Shown here: positions 1 through 10,213 of the stretch, in pieces
Position numbering within the stretch: the stretch's first letter is position 1
How the letters are laid out: every line of letters starts with the position of its first letter
NCBI RefSeq assembly: GCF_000150955.2
Contig: NC_011701.1
Coordinates: 35,504 to 87,967, forward strand
Direction: 5' to 3'
DNA length: 52,464 nucleotides
Source: Phaeodactylum tricornutum CCAP 1055/1
Taxonomy: Eukaryota > Bacillariophyta > Bacillariophyceae > Surirellales > Neidiaceae
Notes under the pieces: model-generated
The model's database searches: none
The model's input: only the letters and a program-made list of their open reading frames with translations
What the model was told of the DNA's origin: nothing
Program-made: the position numbers and the translations under genes

Positions 1-545
1 TTTTGGCTGAAAGTGTGCCCTCAAGTATTGAGAACATTGCTGAATCACAGGTCCCCATGGCGAAGTCTATCAGGAATGAGTTTGTTGATGGACTAGATGA
101 CATAGATAAATTTTTCGAAGACATCGATCCTCCGGACGAGTTGGATGTTGGAGCTGGTGGATCGTCTATACAGGAAGTCCTGATGGGACAAGGTAGTCGA
201 ATCATTCTTAAACGGCTAGTTATAGCAGCTAAAGTCGTTCGAGACACCGCGGTTGAGATTAAGAGGACGCTACTGACAAAAATCGCGGACGACGACGGTT
301 CGTTCAGCATGGCGCGGAGGGAAAAACTTTACGGTATATTGAGGACAATACGGAGGCTAACCCGTAAGAGCATTGAAGCTTTTCGTCGTTTCATTGAAGG
401 ACTCTTGGAAGGTGATGTTTTCGATGGAGAGGATTTTGTCCTTGACTTCACAGTCAATCCAAATCCGCCCAGCGAGGCGGACGCAGACCCGGGAAAAAAA
501 GCATTTCGTCAGCAATCACAGTCAATAAACGGTCGAGCTAACTGA
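1..545 (+). CDS. Hypothetical protein, C-terminal part only
   Basis: An open frame enters from the left edge (reading from base 3) and stops at TGA 543-545, leaving about 180 residues. The first codon available is not ATG, so the true start lies outside the window. The visible part is acidic near its start (an Asp/Glu-rich stretch around residues 28-48). It then becomes helical and basic, with many Arg/Lys between residues 65 and 130, and ends in a polar Gln/Ser tail. I see no catalytic motif, membrane segment or known domain. Codon use looks like that of the neighbouring genes, so I treat it as a real host gene, but I do not recognise the family. Confidence 0.6.
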   Translation, partial: LAESVPSSIENIAESQVPMAKSIRNEFVDGLDDIDKFFEDIDPPDELDVGAGGSSIQEVLMGQGSRIILKRLVIAAKVVRDTAVEIKRTLLTKIADDDGSFSMARREKLYGILRTIRRLTRKSIEAFRRFIEGLLEGDVFDGEDFVLDFTVNPNPPSEADADPGKKAFRQQSQSINGRAN

Positions 546-1481
546 CAGTGAACGTGAGAGCGCGTTTGCTAGTCACTGTCAATCCCGAGTGGAAAACGGA
601 GCCATCGTCTAATTAGTTTACAGTTATTGCCTTTAATTTCTGACTTTCTCCGCTGCAAGTAGGTATCTGCCCCAGTGCTGAAATGAAGACATGCAGCACG
701 AGTTCATTGTCAGTAGTTCTTGGATTGTGCACGGCGTTCTTTTTCTGTTTGGCGTAGACATACTTTTCTCCCTTTTCACTGCCGATAGTGAAGCATCTAT
801 GCTGCTGCCTGGTTTACCGTTCTGCTACCTCTGCCGTGGTCCGCGGCCATGCTAGTAGGAAATCAAAATGTATTTTCACCTTTCTGACTCTGAGTGCTTA
901 CTCTCCTCTCCCCTTTTAGAATCCATACAAATATTAATGTTTTCATTAAAAATTCTTGACTGCGATGAATTCCTTGTGTCTGTCGACCGTAGCGTATAGC
1001 AAACGAATTTGGTTAATTTTCTTTCAAAGGCGAGTTTACTGTTATCATTTCGGGTCGAACGCCTCTATAGCCTTGGTTAATTTTCTTTCAAAGGCGAGTT
1101 TACTGTTATCATTTCGGGTCGAACGCCTCTATAGCCAACTGCAAAATTTTGTTGTTCATTCCCAGGAAGAAAGTCTTCGGCTCCTCACAACAAATATTAA
1201 AGCTTTCACTGTAGATAGTTAGTTGTCCTTTTCAAAAGAGAATATACGCTTTTGTTGATTTGAAATCGTTCAAACGCGTCGACCCCCTTCATACTTAGCA
1301 ACCTATCACGCGTGGTCGAACACATTATGACACATTTGGTTTGATATAAGAAGCGAACTATAACGGCTTCCTAGTTGTGCTCCAATAATTGAATACAAAA
1401 TATGAATTTGCGCCCTTTTTCCAAGGAATGCTTGCCTGCGGTTTCTAGGTCGACCAGTAGGCAATCACACAATTGCTCATC
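546..1481. other. Intergenic region
   Basis: No convincing gene is visible. The stretch is AT-rich and holds the 64-bp tandem duplication listed separately. An 88-codon frame crosses the duplication, but it starts with a non-ATG codon and mostly translates the repeat, so I do not call it. The 3' UTR of the first gene and the promoter and 5' UTR of the next are presumably here. Confidence 0.6.
1009..1136 (+). repeat. Perfect 64-bp tandem duplication
   Basis: Bases 1009-1072 are repeated directly at 1073-1136; I find no mismatch. The unit begins ttggttaattttc and ends cgcctctatagcc. It lies 346 bp upstream of the start of the next gene. The lack of divergence indicates a recent duplication. 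Confidence 0.95.
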
Positions 1482-4013
1482 ATGGTTTTCCAAATCTACG
1501 ACGGGAATAACTCTCAAAAGCGCAAAAACGCTGCCGTAATGAAGGATGGCTCTTCCTCCGTCTTTCAGATTCGCCTTTGGGCGGTGTTTCTTTTCACAGC
1601 TTTACTTGGATCGGTATCGATTCTACTAACGCTCTCCAGCGCTTTCACTAATCAGATTAATTTCTGCTCAGAGTCTGCTCGGCAATATGAACCAGGGCCA
1701 GTTTCTTGGAGACAAAGCGCCATGGCATTTCAAGCAGTCAAAGCCCATCAAAAATTCACGGAAAAGAGTATTCAGCGGGAAATGCCAGTCACCCTTGCGC
1801 AGGCCCATCCCACTTCATCAATGATACTTATTCGCGCTCTGGGCAACGCCTTACCGCCGAGACATAGTACGCAGCAAACTTTGGAAAATCTTGACTTCAT
1901 TCTGGCGCACGAAGAGTCGTTTCCCAACACAACACGACACTGGTTTGTCAATCGCTTCGTCGATCCCGAGGTGGAACGACTAGTCCTGGACCGACTTCAG
2001 AAGGCTAACGAATCCTACACTGTCATTCCATTTGACTTGCAGGTCTACGACAAAATTGAATACGCATATGATCGGATCCCCAAGGACCAGATTCATCTCC
2101 CTCCTGAAACAATAGAAGGGGAGGGACTCACGGAGAAGGAAATACTTCTTGCCGAAGAGCAGATACAGCATGACAAGATTCTATATGTCATCAATATTAA
2201 TGGGGTCAGGAATGCCATGCTAGACTACGGCCGCAAACATTCCAGTGCTGAATACATTCTTCCTTGGGACGGTAACTGTTTCATGACGCGAAAGGCGTGG
2301 TCTTCGATCCAGTCGTCTTTGGCCGAAAATCCGCTTGCCAGGTACTTCACAACGCCCATGGATCGACTCCAAGAGCCCAACGAAGCTCTACTATCGGATA
2401 TGTACGTGCCCAATGCGGTGGAAGAGCCGCAGATCATTTTTCATCGATCGGCTCGGTCCGAATTTAATGAAAAACTTCGGTATGGACGAAGAAACAAAGT
2501 TGAGCTGCTTTTGAGGCTTGGTGTGTCGGGGCCTTGGGACAAATGGCCGTGGTTGGATAGTGAGAAGGCAATTCTGGATCCAGCCCACGCTTCTGACGCT
2601 GTTGGCGATGTACCAGTAGCTGGTTGGATAACGCGGCTGTATTCAGGAACCAAAGCTGCCGAAGTATCTGGTACAATTCGTTTTCGAGGCATACTTCGAA
2701 GCCATGCCGTCACATCGCTTCTGGAACGGCTTGACCTTCGAGCTGCACAAGACATACACGGCTTGACTTCTTCAACATTACTTTTCTTCAACGAAAAGCA
2801 ATTGATGGGGGAGCGCAACCTCTGGAAGGCAGGTGAGCAGAAAGAAGTCTTTCGAGAGCTAGTGCAACTGGCTGACCAAGCGCTACTGTTTGGACCTTGG
2901 TCGGTTATGGATAAGCAGCCTTACGGCTGTGGTGTATCGGGAAATTGTCATGAATATTTTCACCCGTCGCCGTACAGGTGGCCACAGAGGAATGAATCTG
3001 GACACATCGACTGGTCGAAACCGTTTGAGCGGCATGACGGTATGCGTGCGCCCGGTACATCCCTCTTTAGCGCCGGAAGTGAGCAGTATGATCGATCTGG
3101 TTTGGCTGCAATGAAGTACAACACTACACTGCTTGCTTTGGCGTATTCGTTGACAGAGAACAAGGCTTATGCTGACAAGGCAGCCAGTAATCTTCGACAC
3201 TGGTTTCTAAATAATGCAACGCGCATGAAACCACACATCAACTATGCCCAGGTAAATTGGAGGGCACATGGAAAGGCAAAGGGTGCATCTGCTGGTCTTA
3301 TTGAAATGAAAGATGTGTACTTCTTCTTGGATGCAGTCAAAATTGTGGAAAAATCCCAAGCGCTATCGGCGTCGGAACAGAGCCTTCTGCGCAAATGGTT
3401 TGCGGACTATCTCAAATGGGTGCTCTCTAGTTGGCAGGGTCAAAGAGAGTATGCAAATGACAACAACCATGGCCTGTACTATGATGTCCAGGTTGCACCA
3501 CTTGCCTTGTATGCTGGCAACATGTCATTGGCATTGTCGAGAATGCACCGGTCAGTGTCGCGTCTCTTGGCCCATGTAGATACAACAACTGGTGCTCTCC
3601 CCCACGAGCTGATTCGTCCAACATGCGAGCACTATCAGGCCTTCACTCTGCAGGGGTGGGCAACCATGGCACGCATGAGCGAAAAGATTGGTCTGGACTA
3701 CTGGAGTCGCTTCCGCGACGAGGCAACCAATGAGAGTATTCTATGTCGAGCAATGCGGTACGCGAACCCCTACTTGCGAAAGCGAGAGACATGTCCTGGG
3801 AACTCACAAAGTGAGGACATGCGCCGTTGGTGGCCGTTGCTAGTGGATTCTTCACATTACTGTCCTGATCTCGTCAACGACGGGTTGTTCAATGTGAGTG
3901 ACTGGATTCCGTCAGAGCTTGTGAATCCCAGCCTAGATCGCTATTCAATGCCACCTATGTACGACTATGGTGATGGAATTGCTCCATTCTGGAATGCGGG
4001 ATATCATTCGTAA
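1482..4013 (+). CDS. Membrane-anchored glycosyltransferase-like/alginate-lyase-like fusion protein
   Basis: An uninterrupted 843-residue protein with no intron needed. I place the start at ATG 1482; a second ATG at 1539 would also keep the anchor. A hydrophobic segment at about residues 31-53 behind a basic N-terminus suggests a type II signal anchor, as in Golgi enzymes. Residues ~115-300 resemble a glycosyltransferase-like domain: LGNALPPRH at ~120, NRFVDPE at ~157-163, and ILPWDGNCFMT at ~260. Residues ~475-830 resemble the alginate-lyase superfamily: HPSPYRWP near 495, a helical toroid-like region, and an NNHG motif at 661-664 matching the family's Asn-His pair. The substrate is unknown; a uronic-acid-containing matrix or wall glycan is a guess. 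The gene stands alone, with 480 bp to the next start codon. The lyase-like assignment is moderate and the glycosyltransferase-like one weaker. Confidence 0.75.
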   Translation: MVFQIYDGNNSQKRKNAAVMKDGSSSVFQIRLWAVFLFTALLGSVSILLTLSSAFTNQINFCSESARQYEPGPVSWRQSAMAFQAVKAHQKFTEKSIQREMPVTLAQAHPTSSMILIRALGNALPPRHSTQQTLENLDFILAHEESFPNTTRHWFVNRFVDPEVERLVLDRLQKANESYTVIPFDLQVYDKIEYAYDRIPKDQIHLPPETIEGEGLTEKEILLAEEQIQHDKILYVININGVRNAMLDYGRKHSSAEYILPWDGNCFMTRKAWSSIQSSLAENPLARYFTTPMDRLQEPNEALLSDMYVPNAVEEPQIIFHRSARSEFNEKLRYGRRNKVELLLRLGVSGPWDKWPWLDSEKAILDPAHASDAVGDVPVAGWITRLYSGTKAAEVSGTIRFRGILRSHAVTSLLERLDLRAAQDIHGLTSSTLLFFNEKQLMGERNLWKAGEQKEVFRELVQLADQALLFGPWSVMDKQPYGCGVSGNCHEYFHPSPYRWPQRNESGHIDWSKPFERHDGMRAPGTSLFSAGSEQYDRSGLAAMKYNTTLLALAYSLTENKAYADKAASNLRHWFLNNATRMKPHINYAQVNWRAHGKAKGASAGLIEMKDVYFFLDAVKIVEKSQALSASEQSLLRKWFADYLKWVLSSWQGQREYANDNNHGLYYDVQVAPLALYAGNMSLALSRMHRSVSRLLAHVDTTTGALPHELIRPTCEHYQAFTLQGWATMARMSEKIGLDYWSRFRDEATNESILCRAMRYANPYLRKRETCPGNSQSEDMRRWWPLLVDSSHYCPDLVNDGLFNVSDWIPSELVNPSLDRYSMPPMYDYGDGIAPFWNAGYHS

Positions 4014-4493
4014 ACATAGTAAAGGTGATCATATTCTACTTCGCAACCTACCAAAACTATCTGCAGTCAAGCAAGGAATTTTTGGGCGGGCAGGCAACAC
4101 GACCGCAATCTCGTATCCATTTCCTTCGCTCTGTCCATGGAATGTTTTTACAGTTAGAGTAAAGTGTAAAATAGAAGGCGGGGTGGGGTTTCTTTTCTAG
4201 ATTTGAATCACAGGCAGTGACCATTGTTGTCGTAGTGACATGAGCGAGTCTTGTCCGTTCTTATCCACGGCAAGTCTCTGGAAGAGTACACGGGGTTGGG
4301 TAACATGAGGTAAGCGACTCTTTCGTGTGTGTCGTTGATCCAACACGGACACACGCGGGTGTACACTCGCAAAGGCATCCTCGCCGAAGCACCAGCACTA
4401 AGTATACAACAAAAACAAAAGCTCCTCCTTGTGGGCGTTTGCCTTTTTCTAGAATCAATTAGTTCCCTCTTTTGTTCTGAAAATTGCAACACA
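4014..4493. other. Intergenic region before the ArfGAP gene
   Basis: 480 bp without a supportable gene. Reading frames here are short, start with non-ATG codons, or run antisense into the ArfGAP exon. The stretch presumably carries the 3' UTR of the upstream gene and the promoter and 5' UTR of the ArfGAP gene. I recognise no specific element. Confidence 0.5.
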
Positions 4494-5948
4494 ATGGTGC
4501 AAATGACAGCCCAGGACCAGGCGGTCGTGAAGGCGATTCCTGGAAACACCGTTTGCTGCGATTGCGGGATGAAGAATCCGCAGTGGGCATCCGTCAGTTT
4601 TGGCAATGTCTTTTGCTTGGAATGCAGCGGAGTGCACCGGTACGAAAGCAATTCACACGTTCGCAACCTCACAATTGTAAAAACCTTGTAGTGCGACAGA
4701 TCCTTAACAACATCTAACTATTCCTTCTCGACTCTTTTTCCTCCTTTGAACTCGCCTGCCCGCAGATCTCTGGGCGTCCATATTTCCTTCGTGCGCTCCA
4801 TCGCTATGGACTCGTGGACCGACCAGCAATTGGCGTTAATGAAGGCGGGAGGCAACGACAAGTGCAACCAGTACCTGCAAGCCAAAGGAATAGGACCCCG
4901 GACGCCGATTAAGCAAAAGTACGAAAGTGATGTGGCGCAGCTCTACAAGCAAGTTTTGAAAGCTCGAGTGGAAGGCAAACCGGAACCAACACAGCTCACC
5001 AAACCGCCTCCCAAGAAGCCCTATCAACCTATCAACGGTAACGCGGGGCCCACCGGCAGTGCTGCAACGGGTGGCTCTACCGACGCCAACGGGATGGAGC
5101 GGTTGACAGGTGAATCGGATGAGCAGTACATTGCCCGACAGACACGCTTGCGAGAAGAAGCCAGAGCACGCATGGCGCAAAAGTTTGGCAGTGGTGGTTT
5201 AAGCAGTGCAGGTTCTTCTCGGATGCAAGGTATTGGTAGTGATCCCAACTACAACCCTAGCGGGTCCAGTAGTAACGACGCCGTCGATTCGATCATTTCC
5301 GGCTTTGGTTCTATGGTCTCACAAGCCGGATCTCTGGCACGGAGTGTGGCTTCGGAGCAAAACGTACAGTCTTTTAAATCGACCGGAGCGTCTTTCTGGG
5401 GGTCGTTTACCGCCGGAGTATCTACCGTAGCCAGCAGTATTGCGCAGCCAGACGAGGATGACGGGCTTTCGGCGCTTCAGCGTCAAGTTGCTTCGCAAAA
5501 ACCATCTCAGTCCAAGTACAATGGTTTCGGTTCCGACCAGTCCAATGTAGCCACCGCCACGCCATCGAATTTTTACAACAATCCCCGTACTAGCAGTCAT
5601 TCCAGTACGGGATCCGCCAATTCGACATCTTCCAGTAACGCTGGTTCTCTCCAAGAAGCGCCGGGTTTACCAGGTGAAGATCGTAACGGCATTGAACGGT
5701 TGACGGGTGAATCGGACACGCAGTATGTGACACGGCAGACTCGGTTGCGAGACGAAGCTCGTGCTCGGATGGCAGCCAAGTTCGGGAACGGCGACAACCA
5801 ATTGTCTTCCGCGGGATCGTCCGCCCCGCCGAGTGGGAGTGGAGCTTCCAGTATGTTCGGAAAAGCACCCTCGTCCGGGAACTCGTTCGGTTCGGCCAAC
5901 AAACCGTCGGTCAATTCGAACGACTTCTTTTCGTCTTTTGGGAATTAG
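4494..5948 (+). CDS. ArfGAP domain protein (two exons)
   Basis: GTPase-activating protein for Arf small GTPases, acting in vesicle coat release at Golgi or ER membranes. Exons 4494-4639 and 4766-5948 flank a 126-bp GT-AG intron, giving 442 residues. The zinc finger is C21-x2-C24-x16-C41-x2-C44, followed by SGVHR and, across the splice, [11 protein letters not shown], the canonical ArfGAP core. R49, the expected arginine finger, is split by the intron (CG|A). ATG 4494 is chosen because it puts the finger about 20 residues from the N-terminus, as usual. The C-terminal half is Ser/Gly/Asn-rich and carries two copies of a module beginning ERLTGES and ending ARARMAxKFG (genomic ~5095-5190 and ~5690-5785). 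I do not know the module's function; membrane or coat binding is possible. The gene converges on HSP90, 291 bp away. Confidence 0.93.
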
Positions 5949-6239
5949 TTTTCCTCAAGACTTGATCAATTTCTAGTGAGCGACGACGAGTGTTCCGGCG
6001 CATTTTACGTTCTACCCACTCAGCCACACTCAACGCCCATCGGATAGTTCATTTCTATTAATCCTAAAGAGCACAGCATCTCGTATTTCCAAACACTGCC
6101 AACGCAAAAGTTTTACGACACGCGCTAATTCTACGAGCACAGATCAAATCGTTCTCTACAATTGCTTATTTTATTTCCCTACGGTGGTGGTGAAAAAGTC
6201 TCTTGTCTAGTTGCGTAACGTAAAACCGGGCCACCAGGT
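5949..6239. other. Shared 3' region between convergent ArfGAP and HSP90 genes
   Basis: 291 bp between two stop codons facing each other. It must contain the 3' ends of both transcripts. It is AT-rich with no coding potential that I can support. Confidence 0.6.
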
Positions 6240-8809
6240 TTAGTCGACCTGTTCCATGGCAGACTCCTCGTTTTCGTCATCCCCGTCCAAAGGCGGCAAG
6301 TCGTCCATCTCGTCATCGTCGCCATCGGCACCATCATCGTCAATGGAGAGACCCAACTTGACGAGGCGATGAATGCGGGACGCAAAGGTCGCAGGCTCAT
6401 CGAGAGAGAATCCACTCGTAAGGAGTGACGTATCGTACAAGAGCCAAATAAGATCCTTAACGGTCTTGTCGCTCTGGTCGGCCTCAGCCTTTTCACGAAG
6501 AGCTACAATAATCGAGTTCTGGGGGTTGATTTCCATGGTCTTTTTGGAAGACATGTAGGACGACTGGGTGGCGTCACGAAGGGCCTGAGCCTTCATGATA
6601 CGTTCCATATTGGCGGTCCAGCCGTACTCGCCGGTAACGAGAACGCAAGGAGAATCGGCCAAGCGGGAAGACACGACCACCTTTTCGACCTTGTCGTCGA
6701 GGACTTCCTTCATGAGTTTGCAGAGGGATTCTGCCTTGGTTTTGGCTTCCTCAAAGGCCTTCTTCTCGTCCTCGTCTTCCTCGATTTCGAGACCTTCCTT
6801 GGTGGCACTGATGAGCTTCTTGCCTTCAAACTCCTTGAGTTGTTGAACTGCATACTCGTCAATGGGGTCCACCATGAAAAGGACTTCGTATCCCTTCTTC
6901 TTGAGGCGCTCCAAAAACGGCGAGGTTTCGACGGCGCGCTTGGATTCGCCCGTCACGTAGTAGATTCCGGGTTGTTTGTCGTCCATACGGCCCACATAGT
7001 CGTCGAGTGAGGTCATTTCTTCGCCCGACTTGGTGGAATGGTAACGCAAGAGCTTGGCAATCTTGGCGCGGTTGGTCGAGTCTTCGTGAATGCCGAGCTT
7101 GAGGTTTTTGCTAAAGGCTTCGTAAAACTTTTTGTAGGCGTCCTCGTTTTCGGTCAAATCGTTGAACATCTCGATACACTTCTTGACCAGGTTCTTCTTG
7201 ATGACACGTAGAATCTTATTCTGCTGGAGCGTTTCGCGCGAAATGTTAAGGGGAAGATCCTCCGAGTCAACGATACCCCGGACAAACTGCAACCATTCAG
7301 GCAAGATATCTTCGCAGTTGTCCATGATAAAGACTCGACGGACGTAGAGCTTGATGTGGTTGTGCTTTTTCTTGCTACCGCCGTCGAACATGTCAAAGGG
7401 AGCACGCTTGGGAGTAAACAAGATGGCACGGAATTCGAGTTGACCTTCGACGGAAAAGTGCTTGACGGCAGCGTGTTCTTCCCAATCGTTAGAAACGGAC
7501 TTGTAAAAGGCCACGTACTCGTCTTGGGAGACATCGTCGGGTTTGCGCATCCAGATGGGTTTGGTGTTGTTGAGGTGTTCCCATTCGTGGCTGACTTCTT
7601 TGATTTTTTTGGTTTTCTTTTCCTTCTTGGCGTCTTCTTCGTCGTCGACTTCTTCCACCTTGGGTTTGTCATCATCGTCGGCGTCTTCCTCGTCATCGTC
7701 TTCATCATCGGTGACTTCCTTTTCGGTGGTCTTTTCGGTGTACAGTTTGATGGGGAATCCGATAAACTCGGAATGCTTCTTGACGAGTTCCTTGACGCGT
7801 TTTTCTTCGAGGTACTCGGACATGTCTTCCTTGAGGTGCAAGACGATGCGGGTACCACGGTTGAAACCCGGGTCTTCGGCCTTGACGACGGTGAAGGAGC
7901 CGCCGGCTTCGGAACTCCAGACGTGCGCGTCGTCGTCGTTGTGCTTGGAGGTGACTTCGACCTTATCGGCGACGAGGTAGGCCGAGTAGAAGCCCACTCC
8001 GAACTGTCCAATCATGGAAATGTCGGCTCCGGCGGAGAGGGCTTCCATGAAGGCCTTGGTTCCGGACTTGGCAATGGTTCCGAGGTTGTTGACGAGATCA
8101 ACCTTGGTCATGCCAATGCCCGAGTCCTCAATCGTCAAGGTGTTGTTGGCCTTGTCGGCAGTGAGCTTGATCTGTAGTTCGGGCTCCGTGTCCAGGACGG
8201 AGGAGTCCGTGAGGGACTGGTAGCGGATCTTGTCGAGGGCATCGGACGCGTTGGAGATCAATTCGCGGAGAAAGATTTCCTTGTTGGAATAGAACGTGTT
8301 GATGACTGTGTCAAAGGGGCAGATACAAATAAATGTGTGTGTGAGACAAAGACGCCCGGTGAGAGGCTCGACCCGTGGTGATAGACCAAGCGCACTTACT
8401 CAACGAAAGGAGCTGGTTGATATCCGCGGAAAAGGCGTAGCTTTCGGTATCGGCGGCACTCTGTAAGAAAAAACGAGAAACACACACATACACAAATACA
8501 TATCTGGTGAGCCACAGTATTGGATTCGGAAGCGGAATGTCGGTCGACGGGTACAACGAGGGAGACTGATTCGCACCCCAGAGCCGTCTTTTCGCAACGT
8601 TTTGCCCTGGTGTTGGTAGTGAATCGATCAATCAATTGAATCGATCGATTTATCCTACCAAGACAGATCTGGCTGATGCCTTTCTCGACCAAACCAACCA
8701 TGCTTGCCTCTTTCTCAACCTATACATACGCACACAGGCATCATTCCTACACACCCAAACACCCAAACACACCCACATACACACACACGCGACAGTTTGT
8801 ACGTACCAT
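6240..8809 (-). CDS. HSP90: Cytosolic HSP90 chaperone (three exons)
   Basis: ATP-dependent cytosolic chaperone of 709 residues, the usual length. Exons on the minus strand: 8809-8807 (only the ATG), 8460-8400, and 8305-6240. Introns are 346 and 94 bp, both GT-AG. The short second exon supplies [20 protein letters not shown] and the third continues [10 protein letters not shown], matching the universal HSP90 N-terminus. Visible features are the ATPase motifs [11 protein letters not shown] (~40) and DSGIGMTK (~82), [13 protein letters not shown], a long acidic/basic charged linker (~199-258), the middle domain with LNISRE, and the C-terminal dimerisation region. The last five residues are MEQVD instead of the usual MEEVD tail that docks TPR co-chaperones. 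No ER retention signal or organelle presequence is seen. The start exon is inferred from an ATG directly followed by a strong donor (gtacgt). Confidence 0.96.
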
Positions 8810-10213
8810 GGTGGTAGAATCAACAAGGAGCGGAACGGACAAGCAAAAAAGGCGAGAGGAATGCAATGGTCGTGCCAGGGGAAACTGGAAATTTGTTTTT
8901 ATGAGTGCACCGTCGCGGGTGGTGGCTACCTGTCGGTTGCTTCTCGAGGACCGAGGAATCGTACACGTAGACGTTGGTATAAATTCTACGTCATTTTGCG
9001 GTTTCCCGCCACGGTCCCGCGCACCACGGGTGGTGGACAGGGGGAGAAAGGAGACTCCCAGGGAAAGGAAACGAAGCATTGGAGCGAAGGCGTTCCACCT
9101 ACCGACGGTGCGCGGAGCCGCTTCCACGTAGCACATCGAACACTCCGAGACCCGCAGGCGTGTTGGTTTGCATCGTGCCGTGCCACGCCACCTCATTCGC
9201 TCCTCGAACCCCCTGACGTCTGTCAGTGGGGGCTGTGGGGACGCGAACCAGCGATTCGGTCCGTCGTTCGTACCGAGGTTTGCATCGATTTCGGAAACTT
9301 ACCAAGACCACGTGGTCATTGAATAAGTAAATCGAAATGGTGAGTGGTGACTTTCGAGCCACGTGCGGGTACAATGTGAATGGGACACCGGGACTTGTAA
9401 TTTACTTAAATAACTAGGGTTTGGATTTGTAAGTGACCCAAAGTCTTGGATTTTGACTTGAATTACTTAGAGATGGCCTCTTCCGTACCTAAGTGGTGTG
9501 GGGGGAACTCCCAAGCCCGCCTTCCAATCCAACGCCTGCTCCGGGACGACATCCACGACTGTTCGTTCGCGCTGTCTTGCGAGCCCTTCGAGTTCTACGC
9601 ATTCCAACGTAGAATCCGGTAGGAACGGCGACGTTCGCGCTGGAATGGAGCCGAGGGTTCAAACTTCCACCGCGGCGCCAACGACGCCGGCCTACCGGCA
9701 AGGAGAGGCCTCGCCTCCAGAATGCGGGTCGAGCAGTTCCATCCGACGGCGTCGTTCCAAAATACGAAACTTACACTTATCTAGAAGCGAGAGGATCGGT
9801 ACGTACGGTACCCAGAACGCGGTAGACGTGAACGTAGGAAGGTTGATTGTTTCCAATCCACAAAATTTCACCCTCACTCCAACAATCTCTTTCCAACACA
9901 CGGTCCAAAAGGTAGCAGCGTGGGGTGAGTGTGAGAGACTGTGACTCTGTAACTGTGCGTGACGAGTCGAGACGAGTCACCTGCATTGTGGTGGTAGTGA
10001 TAGGAAATCCGTGTCGAGAGTGTTGCGGTAGTACTAGTATTGGTTGTGGCAGTTGCGGTGCGGTGGTTGCCTCTGCCTCTTCGTCATTATTGTACGTTGA
10101 GCGTTCGACTCTGAACGATTCACTGCACGAAATCGTTCGTTCCCAGTGTCGGCGCTGACAGTGAAATTAACGGCAAATCGTCGTCGTAACACCCTCGCTT
10201 CATCCTCCAAGTC
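8810..10213. other. Divergent intergenic region between HSP90 and cyclin
   Basis: 1.4 kb between two divergent start codons, presumably carrying both promoters. No reading frame here looks like a protein. Sequence worth noting: a TATA-like tataaatt near 8978, a tacgtca (CRE-like) near 8986, and tttcccgcc at 9002-9010, which matches the E2F consensus TTTSSCGC. The three sit within about 35 bp. The E2F-like site lies ~190 bp upstream of the HSP90 ATG and 1.2 kb upstream of the cyclin ATG. I found no convincing array of heat-shock elements. These sites are pattern matches only. Confidence 0.4.

Noticed and set aside
956-1222. 88-codon frame over the tandem duplication
   Set aside because: Non-ATG start, and most of it is the 64-bp repeat translated in two frames.
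4208-4672. 154-codon minus-strand frame over the ArfGAP 5' region
   Set aside because: Overlaps the ArfGAP zinc-finger exon in antisense; no coding signal of its own.
7356-8177. 273-codon plus-strand frame antisense to HSP90
   Set aside because: It mirrors the HSP90 coding strand; its hydrophobic composition comes from reading the complement of the charged linker. No independent start context or homology.
8740-8790. CA/ACACCC-rich stretch as a CRISPR-like or telomere-like array
   Set aside because: Irregular units with no constant spacer; it is simple sequence inside the first HSP90 intron.
8636-9322. 228-codon frame in the HSP90-cyclin region
   Set aside because: Starts with a non-ATG codon, crosses the HSP90 intron and the CA-rich simple sequence, and has a composition unlike a protein.
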